From Vibrio tritonius (GTDB lineage: Bacteria > Pseudomonadota > Gammaproteobacteria > Enterobacterales > Vibrionaceae): a DNA stretch of 64,000 nucleotides. The notes under the pieces were generated by a model. That model was not told where the DNA came from, made no database searches, and saw nothing but the letters and a program-made list of their open reading frames with translations. The position numbers and the translations under genes were made by a program. The first letter of the stretch is position 1. The number at the start of each line of letters is the position of its first letter. Below, piece after piece: positions 38,875 to 50,545 of this stretch. Where the stretch lies: positions 2,294,001-2,358,000 of the forward strand of contig NZ_AP014635.1 of NCBI RefSeq assembly GCF_001547935.1. Reading direction: 5' to 3'.

Positions 38875-39393
38875 GTGAACATTCTCTATCCACTCAACAC
38901 ATTTTCACGTCAACGCAAAGCCTGGTTACTGCTGCTACTGTGCATTATCATTTTCGAATCTTGTGCGCTGTTCTTTCAACATGTCATGCTACTTGCTCCA
39001 TGTGTCATGTGTATTTATGAGCGCATTGCAATGCTTGGCATCGGTCTAGCAGCCATAGTCGGTGCAATAGCGCCACAAAACCCGGTTTTTCGTTGGGTAG
39101 GCTTCGCTGGCTGGGGTATCGCTGCTATCAAAGGGTTGACGTTAGCCTTGCAGCATGTTGAATTCCAACTGCACCCATCACCATTTCACACCTGTGATTT
39201 ATTTGTGACTCTGCCGAGCTGGATGCCTCTCAACGAATGGATGCCATGGATGTTTCAGTCTTACGGAGATTGCAGCGAGATTGTCTGGCAATTTTTAACT
39301 CTCTCCATGCCTCAATGGCTTGTGGTCATCTTCGCCGGTAACCTCGTTGCACTGGCTATTATGATTGTGGCGCAATTTAGCAAGCAACGTTAA
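38875..39393 (+). CDS. dsbB: Disulfide bond formation protein B
   Basis: Inner-membrane quinone reductase that reoxidises DsbA. It has 172 residues with four membrane helices. The two redox pairs are present: C43-VM-C46 in the first periplasmic loop and C107/C133 in the second. The GTG start at 38875 has AAGGA 7 bases upstream. The nhaB-dsbB neighbourhood is the same as in E. coli. Confidence 0.96.
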   Translation: MNILYPLNTFSRQRKAWLLLLLCIIIFESCALFFQHVMLLAPCVMCIYERIAMLGIGLAAIVGAIAPQNPVFRWVGFAGWGIAAIKGLTLALQHVEFQLHPSPFHTCDLFVTLPSWMPLNEWMPWMFQSYGDCSEIVWQFLTLSMPQWLVVIFAGNLVALAIMIVAQFSKQR

Positions 39394-39433
39394 TCGTAGC
39401 TCTATCAACTAAACCATCACATAGCCTAAAAAG

Positions 39434-39470
39434 AAAAAAGGGCGTTTATCCATCGATAAACGCCCTTTTA
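39434..39470. terminator. Bidirectional terminator, dsbB / ftsK
   Basis: A 15-bp perfect stem (AAAAGGGCGTTTATC / GATAAACGCCCTTTT) with CATC loop, A- and T-rich on its flanks, is located between the convergent genes. Confidence 0.92.
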
Positions 39471-39503
39471 TATGTCTGCTAATCAGTCATTCACAGCTTG
39501 CGA

Positions 39504-42332
39504 TTAGTCTCGTATCGGCGCAGGTGCCAACACTTCTCGATTACCATTATGTCCAGGGGCACTAACGATACCCTGCGCTTCTAATTGCTCAACAATACGT
39601 GCCGCACGGTTATAACCAATTTTGAAACGACGTTGTACGCCAGAAACCGAACCTCGGCGAGTTTCAACCACATGCTCAACCACTTGGTCGAATAGAGGGT
39701 CGACATCTTCATCCGCTTCCATACGTTCGCCAGGCAGCAACATTTCAGGGCTTTGATCACCTGAGGTAATTTCATCGATATAATTCGGCTTACCACGTGC
39801 TTTCCAGTTATTGACTACCGCATGCACATCATCGTCGGACGCAAAAGCACCATGAACACGGACAGTATGGCTAGACCCCGGAGGTAAGTACAACATATCC
39901 CCCATACCCAAAAGCGATTCTGCCCCGCCCTGATCGAGAATTGTACGTGAGTCGGTTTTTGTCGATACCGTAAAGGCAATACGCGCAGGAATGTTGGCTT
40001 TGATCAAACCGGTTATCACATCCACCGATGGGCGCTGTGTAGCAAGAATTAAGTGAATTCCCGCCGCACGAGCCTTTTGTGCTAAACGTGCGATTAACTC
40101 TTCTACTTTCTTACCAACCACCATCATCAGATCGGCAAATTCATCGACAACCACGACGATATACGGCAATTTTTCCAGTAGTGGAGGCTCAGGATCCATA
40201 CTGTCCCCTTCACGCCATAATGGGTCATGAATTGGGTGACCAGCTTCCGCTGCCATTTTAAGTTTTTCGTTAAAGCCTTTAAGGTTACGCACCCCTAATA
40301 CAGACATCAGCTTATATCGGCGCTCCATCTCACCAACACACCAACGTAAAGCATTCGACGCATCTTTCATGTCTGTAACAACTTCAGACAACAGATGAGG
40401 GATCCCTTCATAGACGGACAATTCCAACATTTTCGGGTCAATCATGATAAAGCGAACGTCTTCTGGTGTTGATTTATACAACATACTCAGAATCATCACG
40501 TTTACACCCACAGATTTACCTGAACCAGTGGTACCAGCAACCAATACGTGCGGCATTTTCGACAAATCAGCAACCACGGCATCACCGGCAATGTCTTGAC
40601 CCAAAACAACCGTTGTTGGTGATTTTGAACGTTCAAACTGCTCACTAGCCACCACATCAGACAAATAAACTGTCTGACGGGTCATATTCGGCAGCTCAAG
40701 TCCGACATAAGGTTTGCCCGGTATCACTTCGACAACACGTACAGCCAGTGCAGAGAGCGAGCGAGCCAAGTCCATCGACAAGCTCGAGATACGGCTTACT
40801 TTGACCCCTGGCGCCAAATCCAACTCAAAACGTGTAATCACAGGTCCTGGGAATATATCCACCACCTTGGCTTGGATTTTATAATCAGCCAATTTGGATT
40901 CAACCAAACGAGCAATCTGTTCAAGCGCATCTCTATCGATGAAGTCTTCCCGTTTCTCTGGATGATACAGCAGTTCCAGTGTCGGCATTGGTTCAGCGGG
41001 TTTAGGTAGTACCGTTTCCTTTTGTACTAAGAACGGATTTTGACTTGCCGCTGCGTTATTTTGTGCCTCAGATACCATATTTTGGAACGCCTTTACGTCC
41101 TCATCTTGGTCATCATCAGAACTGGCTAATTCATCTTGATCCGAAATATAGAAATTCGTCTCATCATCATCGATATCGAGATGGGAAATTGTAGGACCAT
41201 TCTCTTCATCAGTCTCAACCGACAAATTCGCATTAGGCTCATGAGAAGTCTCATTATGCCATGGCATCTCGTCATCAGTGAGTGGCTGTTGTGTTATTTG
41301 CTCAACATTATCGGCATAATCATTATGCTCTCGAGCGTCCATGTCCAACTCTTCAATCGTTGAATTAAGTTGCTTACTCCGAGGTATTTCTTCTTCATCG
41401 TCATACACATACGTAGGCTTTGCTGACTCTGTAGCGAATGAAGTTTCAGGAGCCACTCGTTCACGGCGCTCAGGGACATGGATATTAAATCGGCGTGCAT
41501 TATCGGTAGGTTCAACGTACTCATCTTCCGCAACGCTATGAGCCTCCTGCCCTACCTGCTCCAATTCATCTTGCTGGTCTAAATCGACCGTGGAAATTAA
41601 AGGATCATTTTTATCTTCGACGGGCAGCTCTGCGTCATCCACGATTGACGGTTCTACAAGGTTAGGCGTGATAATTTCTTCTTTTTCACCACGCATACGA
41701 TTCGCGAGCCACTGAAAACCTTCAATACATTTCTCACCAAGGCGCTCGACAATCCTTAACCAAGAGATCCCGGTAAGTAGCGTGAAACCTGCGCCCCAAA
41801 GAAATAACATGGCAAGAGTGGTACCCAATACATTTAATGTCGGTAAAGATAAACTGGTAATAACATCACCAATCACACCACCGGAAGAGAAATACCAAAG
41901 GTCATCAAAATTGATATCAGCTAAAGCACAGCTGGTCAGCATCAATACGATAAGACCCAATAAACGCGTTCCCCACAACATAAAATCAATCGGTTCATCA
42001 GCCGAGCGTTTACGTAAGGTAATCCATGCGCCTAGAGTCAATAGAAAGGGAATCGGATAGGCCAGTGAACCAAAAACAAAAAACAGCGTGTCAGCAACCC
42101 AGGAGCCTAGTAAGCCACCCGCATTGTGAATATTGCTTCCCCAAGCCGTTTGTGACCAAGAAGGGTCGGCTGGGTTAAAGGTAAATAAGGATACGGCCAA
42201 TAGAACGGATGCCAGCACTGCCAGTATCAGTCCACACTCTTTTAATCGTTCAACACCATTAAGACGAAAGAACGGTGCTAATTCACCAGTCTTCACAATG
42301 GTCTCTACTTTTTTCTTGTTCTCTTTGAACAT
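39504..42332 (-). CDS. ftsK: DNA translocase FtsK
   Basis: Septal DNA pump that resolves chromosome dimers with XerCD and helps division. It has 942 residues. Four to five membrane helices occupy residues about 34-192. An acidic, low-complexity linker (about 215-440) is much shorter than the E. coli one (1329 residues in total). The RecA-like motor has Walker A GTTGSGKS at about 600-607 and Walker [13 protein letters not shown]. The C-terminal winged-helix gamma domain ([20 protein letters not shown]) reads KOPS/XerD. It is downstream of lrp as in E. coli. Confidence 0.96.
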   Translation of the reverse strand: MFKENKKKVETIVKTGELAPFFRLNGVERLKECGLILAVLASVLLAVSLFTFNPADPSWSQTAWGSNIHNAGGLLGSWVADTLFFVFGSLAYPIPFLLTLGAWITLRKRSADEPIDFMLWGTRLLGLIVLMLTSCALADINFDDLWYFSSGGVIGDVITSLSLPTLNVLGTTLAMLFLWGAGFTLLTGISWLRIVERLGEKCIEGFQWLANRMRGEKEEIITPNLVEPSIVDDAELPVEDKNDPLISTVDLDQQDELEQVGQEAHSVAEDEYVEPTDNARRFNIHVPERRERVAPETSFATESAKPTYVYDDEEEIPRSKQLNSTIEELDMDAREHNDYADNVEQITQQPLTDDEMPWHNETSHEPNANLSVETDEENGPTISHLDIDDDETNFYISDQDELASSDDDQDEDVKAFQNMVSEAQNNAAASQNPFLVQKETVLPKPAEPMPTLELLYHPEKREDFIDRDALEQIARLVESKLADYKIQAKVVDIFPGPVITRFELDLAPGVKVSRISSLSMDLARSLSALAVRVVEVIPGKPYVGLELPNMTRQTVYLSDVVASEQFERSKSPTTVVLGQDIAGDAVVADLSKMPHVLVAGTTGSGKSVGVNVMILSMLYKSTPEDVRFIMIDPKMLELSVYEGIPHLLSEVVTDMKDASNALRWCVGEMERRYKLMSVLGVRNLKGFNEKLKMAAEAGHPIHDPLWREGDSMDPEPPLLEKLPYIVVVVDEFADLMMVVGKKVEELIARLAQKARAAGIHLILATQRPSVDVITGLIKANIPARIAFTVSTKTDSRTILDQGGAESLLGMGDMLYLPPGSSHTVRVHGAFASDDDVHAVVNNWKARGKPNYIDEITSGDQSPEMLLPGERMEADEDVDPLFDQVVEHVVETRRGSVSGVQRRFKIGYNRAARIVEQLEAQGIVSAPGHNGNREVLAPAPIRD

Positions 42333-42515
42333 AAACCAACTTGATTATGACTTGAGCCAATATGGTAAACAATATACTCATATTATGGGCGTGAAAACAG
42401 TCCGAGCGGCCGGAGCCGCTCGATTTGTCAAAAGATTTAACCATACCTAGGTCAAAAACCCAATTAGCCAAAGTCAGAATGTGGCAAGAAGTTGCACTTT
42501 TTAGAGTGACTTCGC

Positions 42516-43010
42516 TTAACGAGTTTTGATAACCAGTTGGTTGGTTTGTTTGACTTCTTCCATTACCACATAAGTACGTGTGTCGTTTACCCCAGGCAAA
42601 CGCAACAGCGTATCCCCTAGCAGCTTACGATACGCCCCCATGTCGGACACCCGTGTCTTTAAAAGATAGTCGAAATCACCGGAAACGAGATGACATTCTT
42701 GAATATCATCTAGCTTTTGAACGGCAGTATTAAACTGTTCAAACACATCAGGTGCACCACGGTTCAACGTAATTTCAACAAACACAAGTAGAGAAGCATC
42801 CAAATATTGCGGATTCAGTAATGCAGTATAACCTGTGATATAACCTTGACGCTCTAGACGTCGTACACGCTCCAGACACGGTGTAGGAGAAAGGCCTACG
42901 CGTTTGGATAACTCTACGTTTGAAATACGACCATCTTTCTGCAACTCATTGAGTATATTGCGATCAATACGGTCTAGATCCTTGGACGGCTTCTTATAGT
43001 TGTCTACCAT
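42516..43010 (-). CDS. lrp: Leucine-responsive regulatory protein
   Basis: A global DNA-binding regulator of amino-acid metabolism. It has 164 residues and is near-identical to E. coli Lrp. The helix-turn-helix covers SNVELSKRVGLSPTPCLERVRRL (about 30-52) and the C-terminal RAM/ligand domain ends VVMEEVKQTNQLVIKTR. It is divergent from ald (155-bp gap), whose product handles alanine, a known Lrp co-effector, so regulation of ald by Lrp is plausible. Confidence 0.97.
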   Translation of the reverse strand: MVDNYKKPSKDLDRIDRNILNELQKDGRISNVELSKRVGLSPTPCLERVRRLERQGYITGYTALLNPQYLDASLLVFVEITLNRGAPDVFEQFNTAVQKLDDIQECHLVSGDFDYLLKTRVSDMGAYRKLLGDTLLRLPGVNDTRTYVVMEEVKQTNQLVIKTR

Positions 43011-43165
43011 TTTTTATTCCACCTTTTTACTTCCTTGCAAACATATATGCTACAACTTATTAAAATTTAGCATCAAATATAAACAACCAGCAACTATACT
43101 AGCGTTAAATTCGTACTAGCACTCTATAAATAGTCATTACAACCATACTTTTACAAGGGGGCAGA

Positions 43166-44284
43166 ATGATCATTGGCGTGCCGAAAGAAATCAAGAACCA
43201 CGAATACCGAGTCGGGATGGTTCCTGCTAGTGTCAGAGAACTGATCTCTCACGGTCACCAAGTGTATGTAGAAACTCATGCCGGTAACGGCATCGGCATT
43301 TCAGACGATGACTACATCGCTGTAGGTGCATCCATTCTACCCAAAGCTGCAGACGTCTATGCGTGCGCAGATATGATTGTAAAGGTTAAAGAACCTCAAG
43401 CTATCGAAAGAACTTTACTTAAAGAGGGGCAAATATTATTTACCTATTTGCACCTAGCCCCAGATTTTCCACAAACTGAAGCGCTTATCAAGAGCAAAGC
43501 TATCTGTATAGCCTACGAGACTGTAACAGATAATATGGGTCGCCTACCACTATTAGCCCCTATGTCCGAAGTCGCCGGTCGAATGTCCATCCAAGCTGGA
43601 GCGCAAATCCTTGAAAAATCCCATGGTGGGCAGGGGTTGCTACTTGGAGGTGTTCCAGGCGTTGCACCAGCCAATGTCCTTATTCTTGGCGGAGGGGTCG
43701 TCGGAGCTAATGCCGCGCGAATGGCTGCGGGGCTACGCGCCAATGTTACAATACTCGATCGCCATCTTGACACATTACGGCGGTTAGACCAAGAGTTTCA
43801 GGGGCGAATTCAATTACTTTATTCCACAAAAGAGGCAATTGAGCAACAAATACTCGGCGCAGACCTTGTCATTGGAGCGGTTTTAATACCCGGCGCATCT
43901 GCCCCCAAACTCGTTACAGCAGATCATATCCGCCAGATGAAGCAAGGGGCAGCGGTTGTTGATGTAGCAATTGACCAAGGTGGGTGTTTTGCAACCTCCC
44001 ATGCAACTACGCACGACAACCCAACATTTATCGTTGATGATGTTGTCCATTACTGCGTAGCAAACATGCCCGGAGCAGTGGCAAAAACATCCACTTATGC
44101 GCTAAACAATGCCACTCTCCCCTACATCATAACGTTAGCTAACTTAGGTGTGAAAAAGGCTCTGTTACAAGACGAAGGGTTACGCAATGGTTTAAACGTC
44201 TATTTAGGTCATATTACATGCCAAGAAGTCGCTGTCAGTGCCAATTTACCTTATATACCCGCGCTAGAACTGCTCAGTCTCTAA
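43166..44284 (+). CDS. ald: Alanine dehydrogenase
   Basis: NAD-dependent interconversion of L-alanine and pyruvate plus ammonia. It has 372 residues, the normal family length. The N-terminal start MIIGVPKEIKNHEYRVGM, catalytic Lys in MIVKVKEPQ (about 74), His in TYLHLAP (about 96) and the NAD-binding GGGVVGANAARMA (about 174-186) are clear. AAGGGGG precedes the ATG. It is divergent from lrp. A direct TACTAGC repeat (43097 and 43114, 17 bp apart) lies in the shared promoter region. Confidence 0.95.
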   Translation: MIIGVPKEIKNHEYRVGMVPASVRELISHGHQVYVETHAGNGIGISDDDYIAVGASILPKAADVYACADMIVKVKEPQAIERTLLKEGQILFTYLHLAPDFPQTEALIKSKAICIAYETVTDNMGRLPLLAPMSEVAGRMSIQAGAQILEKSHGGQGLLLGGVPGVAPANVLILGGGVVGANAARMAAGLRANVTILDRHLDTLRRLDQEFQGRIQLLYSTKEAIEQQILGADLVIGAVLIPGASAPKLVTADHIRQMKQGAAVVDVAIDQGGCFATSHATTHDNPTFIVDDVVHYCVANMPGAVAKTSTYALNNATLPYIITLANLGVKKALLQDEGLRNGLNVYLGHITCQEVAVSANLPYIPALELLSL

Positions 44285-44332
44285 AATCGGCAAGTCGCTC
44301 CCTAAAGCATGGATTGCTTTGGGGAACATGAC

Positions 44333-45559
44333 CTACCTTGAATGACGTTTCCTACCTTGAATAAAAAAGTTGCGCGGCGTAGTGGCCCGCGTACAGAATT
44401 CGCTAACGGTAACATCGTAGCCGTGTTCTTCGAGAAATAACATACGATCGAGTATTAGCCACCATTCTAATAGGCGGCGAAATCCCCCTTGTACCAAGCT
44501 CAATTTTTCCATCAATAGGAATTGTTGCTCACCAATACGTTGATAATGATTCCAATCCACTGACGCGGGCAGGACCCACCCTTTCTGATCACACGCCCAT
44601 TGGCAAAAATGCGCAAACCCTGAATCGAGCAATGATTTTTTAATACTGGGGACTGTTTCATAATCGCAAAAACCAAGTACATCTTTGCCTAGTGCTTGAA
44701 AGCCTAGGCGGTAAACCATTTCCGTTTGGCGATGGCGCCGAACTCTCTCTCCCCCTGTCACCGTTTCTTGTAATGGAATGCGCAATTCATTACGCGACAG
44801 AAGCAAGGCACTTTGCTGCGCTGTCAAAGACAAAGGTTGATAGTGTTCAGCCTGAATTAAATGGTAACAACAAGGAGAAAATGAGATCGCCTGACAGCCA
44901 TTCGCTACAGCATGTTTAAGCATCACTGTATGAAGGTCACCGCAAGCATGCAGAGCAACAACGTGAGAATGAGATGTTAGCAATTGACTGGCTGATGCAT
45001 CAAACGCATCACCTTGCACAAAATGCATCGGTAAATGCTGCTGATCAGCAAACACCTGTCCTGAATCGCATAACGCTTGCTGATACTCGAAGCTAACCAC
45101 TGGTGCTTGATAACGAAAAGCCAGCAACCGACCAAGATACCCTTTACCAGAACACCATTCGACCCACGGACCTTTAACACCAGGTTGGCGCTCAATTTCA
45201 TGAGTAATAGCAAGAATCTGCGCCACTTTTCGCCCAGGAACCCCCGTCAATAAACGGGCCTCATCAGCCAGTGGATGTTGAACGGTTTCCGTCGTCAGTG
45301 AAGACTGCTCAAGTAACTGTTGATATGCCATCATATCTGGGAAAAACTGACCTAACTCAGTCATGTGTCGTTTAGGATCATTTTGCATGGCTTCAACGTG
45401 TTGGTAATCAAGTGTATTAAGCCAGTCAATCAAAGGGGGGAGACCCTCTTTCCATGCGGTAGGATAGCAAGAACACAGAGACTGTAAAAAAGGTTCAAAA
45501 CGCCAATAATTTTGATGTCGTAGCAAAAACGCTGTGAGTTGGTTAAAAGTCGCTTTCAT
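44333..45559 (-). CDS. SAM-dependent methyltransferase, Methyltransf_32-like
   Basis: A 408-residue cytosolic protein. The SAM-binding motif I reads WVEWCSGKGYLGRLLA (about 132-147), a form typical of the Methyltransf_32 group that includes METTL25-like and GSTCD-like proteins. A following HACGDL (about 203) and the SPCCYH segment (about 226) fit the same group. The substrate is unknown. The gene is convergent with ald and upstream of no obvious partner; cysB lies 63 bp upstream on the same strand. Confidence 0.75.
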   Translation of the reverse strand: MKATFNQLTAFLLRHQNYWRFEPFLQSLCSCYPTAWKEGLPPLIDWLNTLDYQHVEAMQNDPKRHMTELGQFFPDMMAYQQLLEQSSLTTETVQHPLADEARLLTGVPGRKVAQILAITHEIERQPGVKGPWVEWCSGKGYLGRLLAFRYQAPVVSFEYQQALCDSGQVFADQQHLPMHFVQGDAFDASASQLLTSHSHVVALHACGDLHTVMLKHAVANGCQAISFSPCCYHLIQAEHYQPLSLTAQQSALLLSRNELRIPLQETVTGGERVRRHRQTEMVYRLGFQALGKDVLGFCDYETVPSIKKSLLDSGFAHFCQWACDQKGWVLPASVDWNHYQRIGEQQFLLMEKLSLVQGGFRRLLEWWLILDRMLFLEEHGYDVTVSEFCTRATTPRNFFIQGRKRHSR

Positions 45560-45622
45560 ACCGCCCCCGAAATGTCAGTGGCGGTATTCTAAGAGTCGAG
45601 AAAAAAAACTCAAACTAAATCA

Positions 45623-46901
<1,279 letters not shown>

Positions 46902-47666
46902 ATGAATATTGGTTTAATAATCGCTCTAGTTGCTGTGTTGCTCGTATTGGTGCTGGGTTACAACATAATGCTCCAATACAAAGTGCGTCTAGAATCCACA
47001 AAGAAGCAGGAAGCATCGAAATACATTGCGATTATCGATGCAACTGAAGATTTGATCGGTAACGCTCACCATATGCCATTTAGCAAAGAGCTTCTCGTAT
47101 GTTTAAATACAAGAATACTGGATGCACTAGAGGCAATGCATGAGATAGATCCCAAAGATAAAAATCTGGAACATCGTGTTGCTAATATGCGTAATCAGGT
47201 TGAACAGCTCAAAGCGAACCATCCCGGCGGCGAAAGTGCTTCTTTTAAAGTACCTAGTAGCGACAAACAAGCTCTATTGATGCTTAAATTGGTTAAGCGG
47301 TTACGAGACACCATTCGCAGCGAACATAATAAGGGGCGTTTTGATACTCAATCCTTTGTTGCTGAAAATGCTCGTCTTGAGAACATCCAAATCAAAATTA
47401 ACATAGAAAACGTTCTGAAACGCTCTAACGATGCAATCGTTAGAGGACAACCGGGAACTGCACTGCAGTTGTTACGTAAAGGCATTGATGTGTTAAGTTC
47501 TAAGAATGACGCTTATTCAAATCAAGCAAGAGAGAAATTGCAAACCATGCACGACGAGCTAGAGAAACGTCGTCAAACGAAAAGCGAAGCCGAACTTCAC
47601 CAAATTGAAGCAAATGAACACGATAGTGACATGGAAGCGCTCTTTGGCGAGAAGAAAAAATGGTAG
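46902..47666 (+). CDS. Membrane-anchored helical protein of unknown function
   Basis: A 254-residue protein starting MNIGLIIALVAVLLVLVLGY, a single N-terminal membrane helix (about 3-24). The rest is hydrophilic and almost entirely helical, with predicted coiled-coil stretches (about 85-110 and 205-240) and an acidic tail before EKKKW. The ATG at 46902 is preferred; an upstream TTG at 46866 would place the hydrophobic helix internally. Related Vibrio proteins are often labelled DNA repair ATPase, but no P-loop is visible. I do not recognise a function. It is alone, with its own terminator. Confidence 0.78.
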   Translation: MNIGLIIALVAVLLVLVLGYNIMLQYKVRLESTKKQEASKYIAIIDATEDLIGNAHHMPFSKELLVCLNTRILDALEAMHEIDPKDKNLEHRVANMRNQVEQLKANHPGGESASFKVPSSDKQALLMLKLVKRLRDTIRSEHNKGRFDTQSFVAENARLENIQIKINIENVLKRSNDAIVRGQPGTALQLLRKGIDVLSSKNDAYSNQAREKLQTMHDELEKRRQTKSEAELHQIEANEHDSDMEALFGEKKKW

Positions 47667-47699
47667 TATAACGCCTCGTTTAAAGGCACCTCTTTTATT

Positions 47700-47725
47700 T
47701 AAAGGCCGTCATGACGGCCTTTTTT
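47700..47725 (+). terminator. Terminator of the membrane-anchored helical protein gene
   Basis: The stem AAAGGCCGT / ACGGCCTTT with loop CATG is followed by TTTT. It lies 14 bp before the miaE start codon, so miaE expression depends on read-through or on a promoter upstream of this hairpin. Confidence 0.85.
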
Positions 47726-47738
47726 ACTGTTTATAATT

Positions 47739-48512
47739 ATGATTATTCAAGAAGACGCTATCCAGCAATTGTTACAACCTATCAGTCAGTTTTTAAAATG
47801 CTCTACTCCAGATGAATGGATTATCGAAGCGCGTAAACCTGAAAACTTGCGCGTATTACTGCTCGATCACCTACTGTGCGAGCTCAAAGCTGGCCAATCG
47901 GCTATGTACCTCATTCGCAAATATGCCGTAGACCCATCGAGCCAACACTCCTTGTTAGATTGGTTTAAACCTTATGAAGATTTTGCTTATCGTGGTTTAG
48001 GTTCGATTGAAACGTTAAAAGGGAAAAGCCAGATATCCAAAGCAATCATGGCGAAATCGGATTCTCCCTACAGCCAAGAGCTAATTGATAAAATGGTGCT
48101 ACTTATTAAAGAAGAGTTGCACCATTTCTATCAAGTTCTGGAGATCATGGAGCAACGTGGTGTGCAATATGAGTCGATACCAGCCAGTCGCTACGCGAAA
48201 GGATTGCTTTCACATATGAAAACACACGAGCCAGAGACGTTAATCGATAAATTGATAGTGGGTGCTTACATCGAAGCTCGCTCTTGTGAGCGATTTGCTA
48301 AATTGTCCCCTTATCTCGATGAAGATATGGCTCGCTTTTATATTTCACTGTTACGTTCAGAAGCTCGCCACTATCAAGACTATTTAGCGCTTGCTGAACA
48401 AATCGCGGGTAAAGACATCAGTGAACGCATCGCCTATTTTGGCAGAGTTGAAGCAGAACTCATTTCATCACCTGATCAGGAATTCAAATTCCACAGTGGT
48501 GTTCCCGCCTAA
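47739..48512 (+). CDS. miaE: tRNA 2-methylthio-N6-isopentenyl adenosine(37) hydroxylase
   Basis: A non-haem diiron, oxygen-dependent hydroxylase that converts ms2i6A37 to ms2io6A37 in tRNA. It has 257 residues. Iron ligands are in KEELHHFYQVLEIME (about 124-138), EARSCERF and SEARHYQDYL (ExxH pattern, about 207-216). Salmonella has MiaE while E. coli K-12 lacks it. The ATG at 47739 is 14 bp after a terminator hairpin with no strong ribosome binding site between. Its terminator is shared with the convergent pyrF. Confidence 0.92.
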   Translation: MIIQEDAIQQLLQPISQFLKCSTPDEWIIEARKPENLRVLLLDHLLCELKAGQSAMYLIRKYAVDPSSQHSLLDWFKPYEDFAYRGLGSIETLKGKSQISKAIMAKSDSPYSQELIDKMVLLIKEELHHFYQVLEIMEQRGVQYESIPASRYAKGLLSHMKTHEPETLIDKLIVGAYIEARSCERFAKLSPYLDEDMARFYISLLRSEARHYQDYLALAEQIAGKDISERIAYFGRVEAELISSPDQEFKFHSGVPA

Positions 48513-48536
48513 TTAGGTACGGGAAACGAACCAATA

Positions 48537-48566
48537 AAAAGGGGCAGTATAATCACTGCCCCTTTT
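48537..48566. terminator. Bidirectional terminator, miaE / pyrF
   Basis: The stem AAAAGGGGCAGT / ACTGCCCCTTTT with loop ATAATC has A and T tracts on either side and is between convergent genes. Confidence 0.9.
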
Positions 48567-48588
48567 CGTTTAGCGATAAATCCTAGCG

Positions 48589-49284
48589 TTACGCTAGCGT
48601 TGCGTTAATATCGAGTAACACTTGAGACGGATTTTCCGCTTGGGTAATGGGACGCCCAATCACAAGATAATCAGAGCCAGCTTGAACAGCATCATAAGGC
48701 GTCATGATACGACGTTGGTCACCGGCAGCAGAACCTGCAGGACGAATTCCCGGAGTCACCAATTTAAAATCTTTACCAAGCTCACCTTTTAGTAAAGAGG
48801 CTTCCTGAGCAGAACACACTACCCCATCAAGCCCCGCATTTTTGGTTAGCGTCGCTAGCGTAATCACTTGCTGTTGAGGTAAGCGATCAATACCAATACC
48901 CTGTAAATCGGATTGCTCCATACTGGTTAGTACCGTTACTCCGATAAGCAATGGGCGATCTTTACCGTAAGGCTCCAAAATTTCGCGAGAGGCTGTCATC
49001 ATACGTTCACCGCCACTGGCGTGAACATTTACCATCCATACTCCCAATTCTGCTGCTGCACGAACCGCTTTAGAACAGGTGTTCGGAATATCATGAAACT
49101 TCAGATCTAGGAATACTTGGAATCCACGACGGTGTAACTCTTTAACAAAATCAGGACCAAACAAGGTGAACATCTCTTTACCTACTTTTAGGCGACATGT
49201 CGCAGGGTCGATTTTATCAACAAAGGCAAAAGCATCTGCTTGATTATCATAATCTAAAGCGACAATTACTTTTGGATCGTTCAT
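48589..49284 (-). CDS. pyrF: Orotidine 5'-phosphate decarboxylase
   Basis: Final step of UMP synthesis. It has 231 residues. The catalytic motif [12 protein letters not shown] (about 58-69) with Lys62 as the key lysine and the phosphate-loop VTPGIRPAG (about 186) are clear. It lies 66 bp downstream of lapB in the order lapA-lapB-pyrF, the same as in E. coli. Confidence 0.97.
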   Translation of the reverse strand: MNDPKVIVALDYDNQADAFAFVDKIDPATCRLKVGKEMFTLFGPDFVKELHRRGFQVFLDLKFHDIPNTCSKAVRAAAELGVWMVNVHASGGERMMTASREILEPYGKDRPLLIGVTVLTSMEQSDLQGIGIDRLPQQQVITLATLTKNAGLDGVVCSAQEASLLKGELGKDFKLVTPGIRPAGSAAGDQRRIMTPYDAVQAGSDYLVIGRPITQAENPSQVLLDINATLA

Positions 49285-49350
49285 TTGTACTCCTAACTAG
49301 TTACGCTAAAAAAATGCAGCCATTAGGCTGCATAAAAAATTTCAATATCA

Positions 49351-50520
49351 CTATTCCCCATCCAGTCCACGGATAGGCTTAATACAACCCCAGCTCTTAC
49401 AAGATGGGCAATGCCAATAGAGTGAGTGCGTCGCAAAACCGCACTGGCGGCACCGATACTGAGGTTTCGCTTTTAACTGTTCCCCTACTAATTTTTGCAA
49501 CGTTAACAAACTCTCTTTTGCTCGTCCTTCTTCTGCCTCAGCAATATGGTAATCAATAAGGCGGTAGAACCCTTTCATCGTTGGGTTTTTAACTAGCTGG
49601 CGAGTTAATAAGTCCTGCGCCGAAGCCGTACTTTCATGCTTCGCCACTAAATGCGCAAGCATAAGCTCAGCCGACACACCGGCGTTATGTGCGATGCATT
49701 CACGTAAGAAACGCACTAACTCATGTTCTTGGCCTAAATGGTAATAGCAGTCTGCCATGATGGGCAATACTTCACCGATAAAATCGATATCTTGTCTTAC
49801 CACTTGGCGCAAATACTCCACTGTATGTGCATAGTCTTCGTGCTCAAGATAAAGCTTACCAAGAGAGATACTGGCGCGAACACACTTAGGGTCTATTTGC
49901 AGTGCTTTTTTAAATAGTTGAATCGCTTTGTCGTGGTGACCATCACCTTTCTCTTGCATCGCTATCTCACACCAAAAATGTGCGATATTCGTCTTGTTTT
50001 TGTCACGCCCCATTTTGACCAGAGCTTGGGCACAATCAATGGCTTTATGCCATTCACGAGTCTGCTGATAAATCGCCGTTAGTTGCTGCAAAGCTGATTC
50101 TCGATGTTCTGGTTCATCGATCAATTGTTCAAAAATACGCTCTGCCCGATCTAAAAAACCTGAAACCATATAGTCTTTGGCAAGTTGTTGCAGCGCTAAG
50201 TTTTTTTGATCAATAGTTAAACCAGTACGAGAAATAAGGTTCTGGTGAATACGAATTGCACGGTCTACCTCGCCTCGAGAACGAAAAAGATTACCCAATG
50301 CAAGGTGAGTATCGATGGTATCGTTATCGACTTGCAAAAGTTCAATGAAGTGATCAACTGCCTTGTCCGATTGGTCAGACAATAGCAGGTTCAATCCCGT
50401 CACATATTGACGAGAGATTTGGTGAGATTGTTTCTGTTTATCTTGTTGAGCACTGCGGTGCCCCATATACCAACCATACGCAGCTGCGATTGGTAATAAC
50501 AAGAACAGTATTTCTAACAT
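49351..50520 (-). CDS. lapB: LPS assembly protein LapB (YciM)
   Basis: An inner-membrane-anchored TPR protein that directs FtsH proteolysis of LpxC and so balances LPS with phospholipid synthesis. It has 389 residues: an N-terminal membrane helix (about 1-19), about nine TPR-like repeats, and a C-terminal rubredoxin-like metal site with CRQC and CPSC knuckles (about 356-359 and 370-373). It follows lapA at 25 bp. Confidence 0.95.
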   Translation of the reverse strand: MLEILFLLLPIAAAYGWYMGHRSAQQDKQKQSHQISRQYVTGLNLLLSDQSDKAVDHFIELLQVDNDTIDTHLALGNLFRSRGEVDRAIRIHQNLISRTGLTIDQKNLALQQLAKDYMVSGFLDRAERIFEQLIDEPEHRESALQQLTAIYQQTREWHKAIDCAQALVKMGRDKNKTNIAHFWCEIAMQEKGDGHHDKAIQLFKKALQIDPKCVRASISLGKLYLEHEDYAHTVEYLRQVVRQDIDFIGEVLPIMADCYYHLGQEHELVRFLRECIAHNAGVSAELMLAHLVAKHESTASAQDLLTRQLVKNPTMKGFYRLIDYHIAEAEEGRAKESLLTLQKLVGEQLKAKPQYRCRQCGFATHSLYWHCPSCKSWGCIKPIRGLDGE

Positions 50521-50545
50521 TAAAAAACAGCCTTATCCTATCAAA

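Noticed and set aside
43166..44284. ald as a recent horizontal acquisition
   Set aside because: Its codon use looks slightly different from neighbours by eye, but there are no flanking mobile sequences and the lrp-ald pairing is common; no composition statistics could be run.
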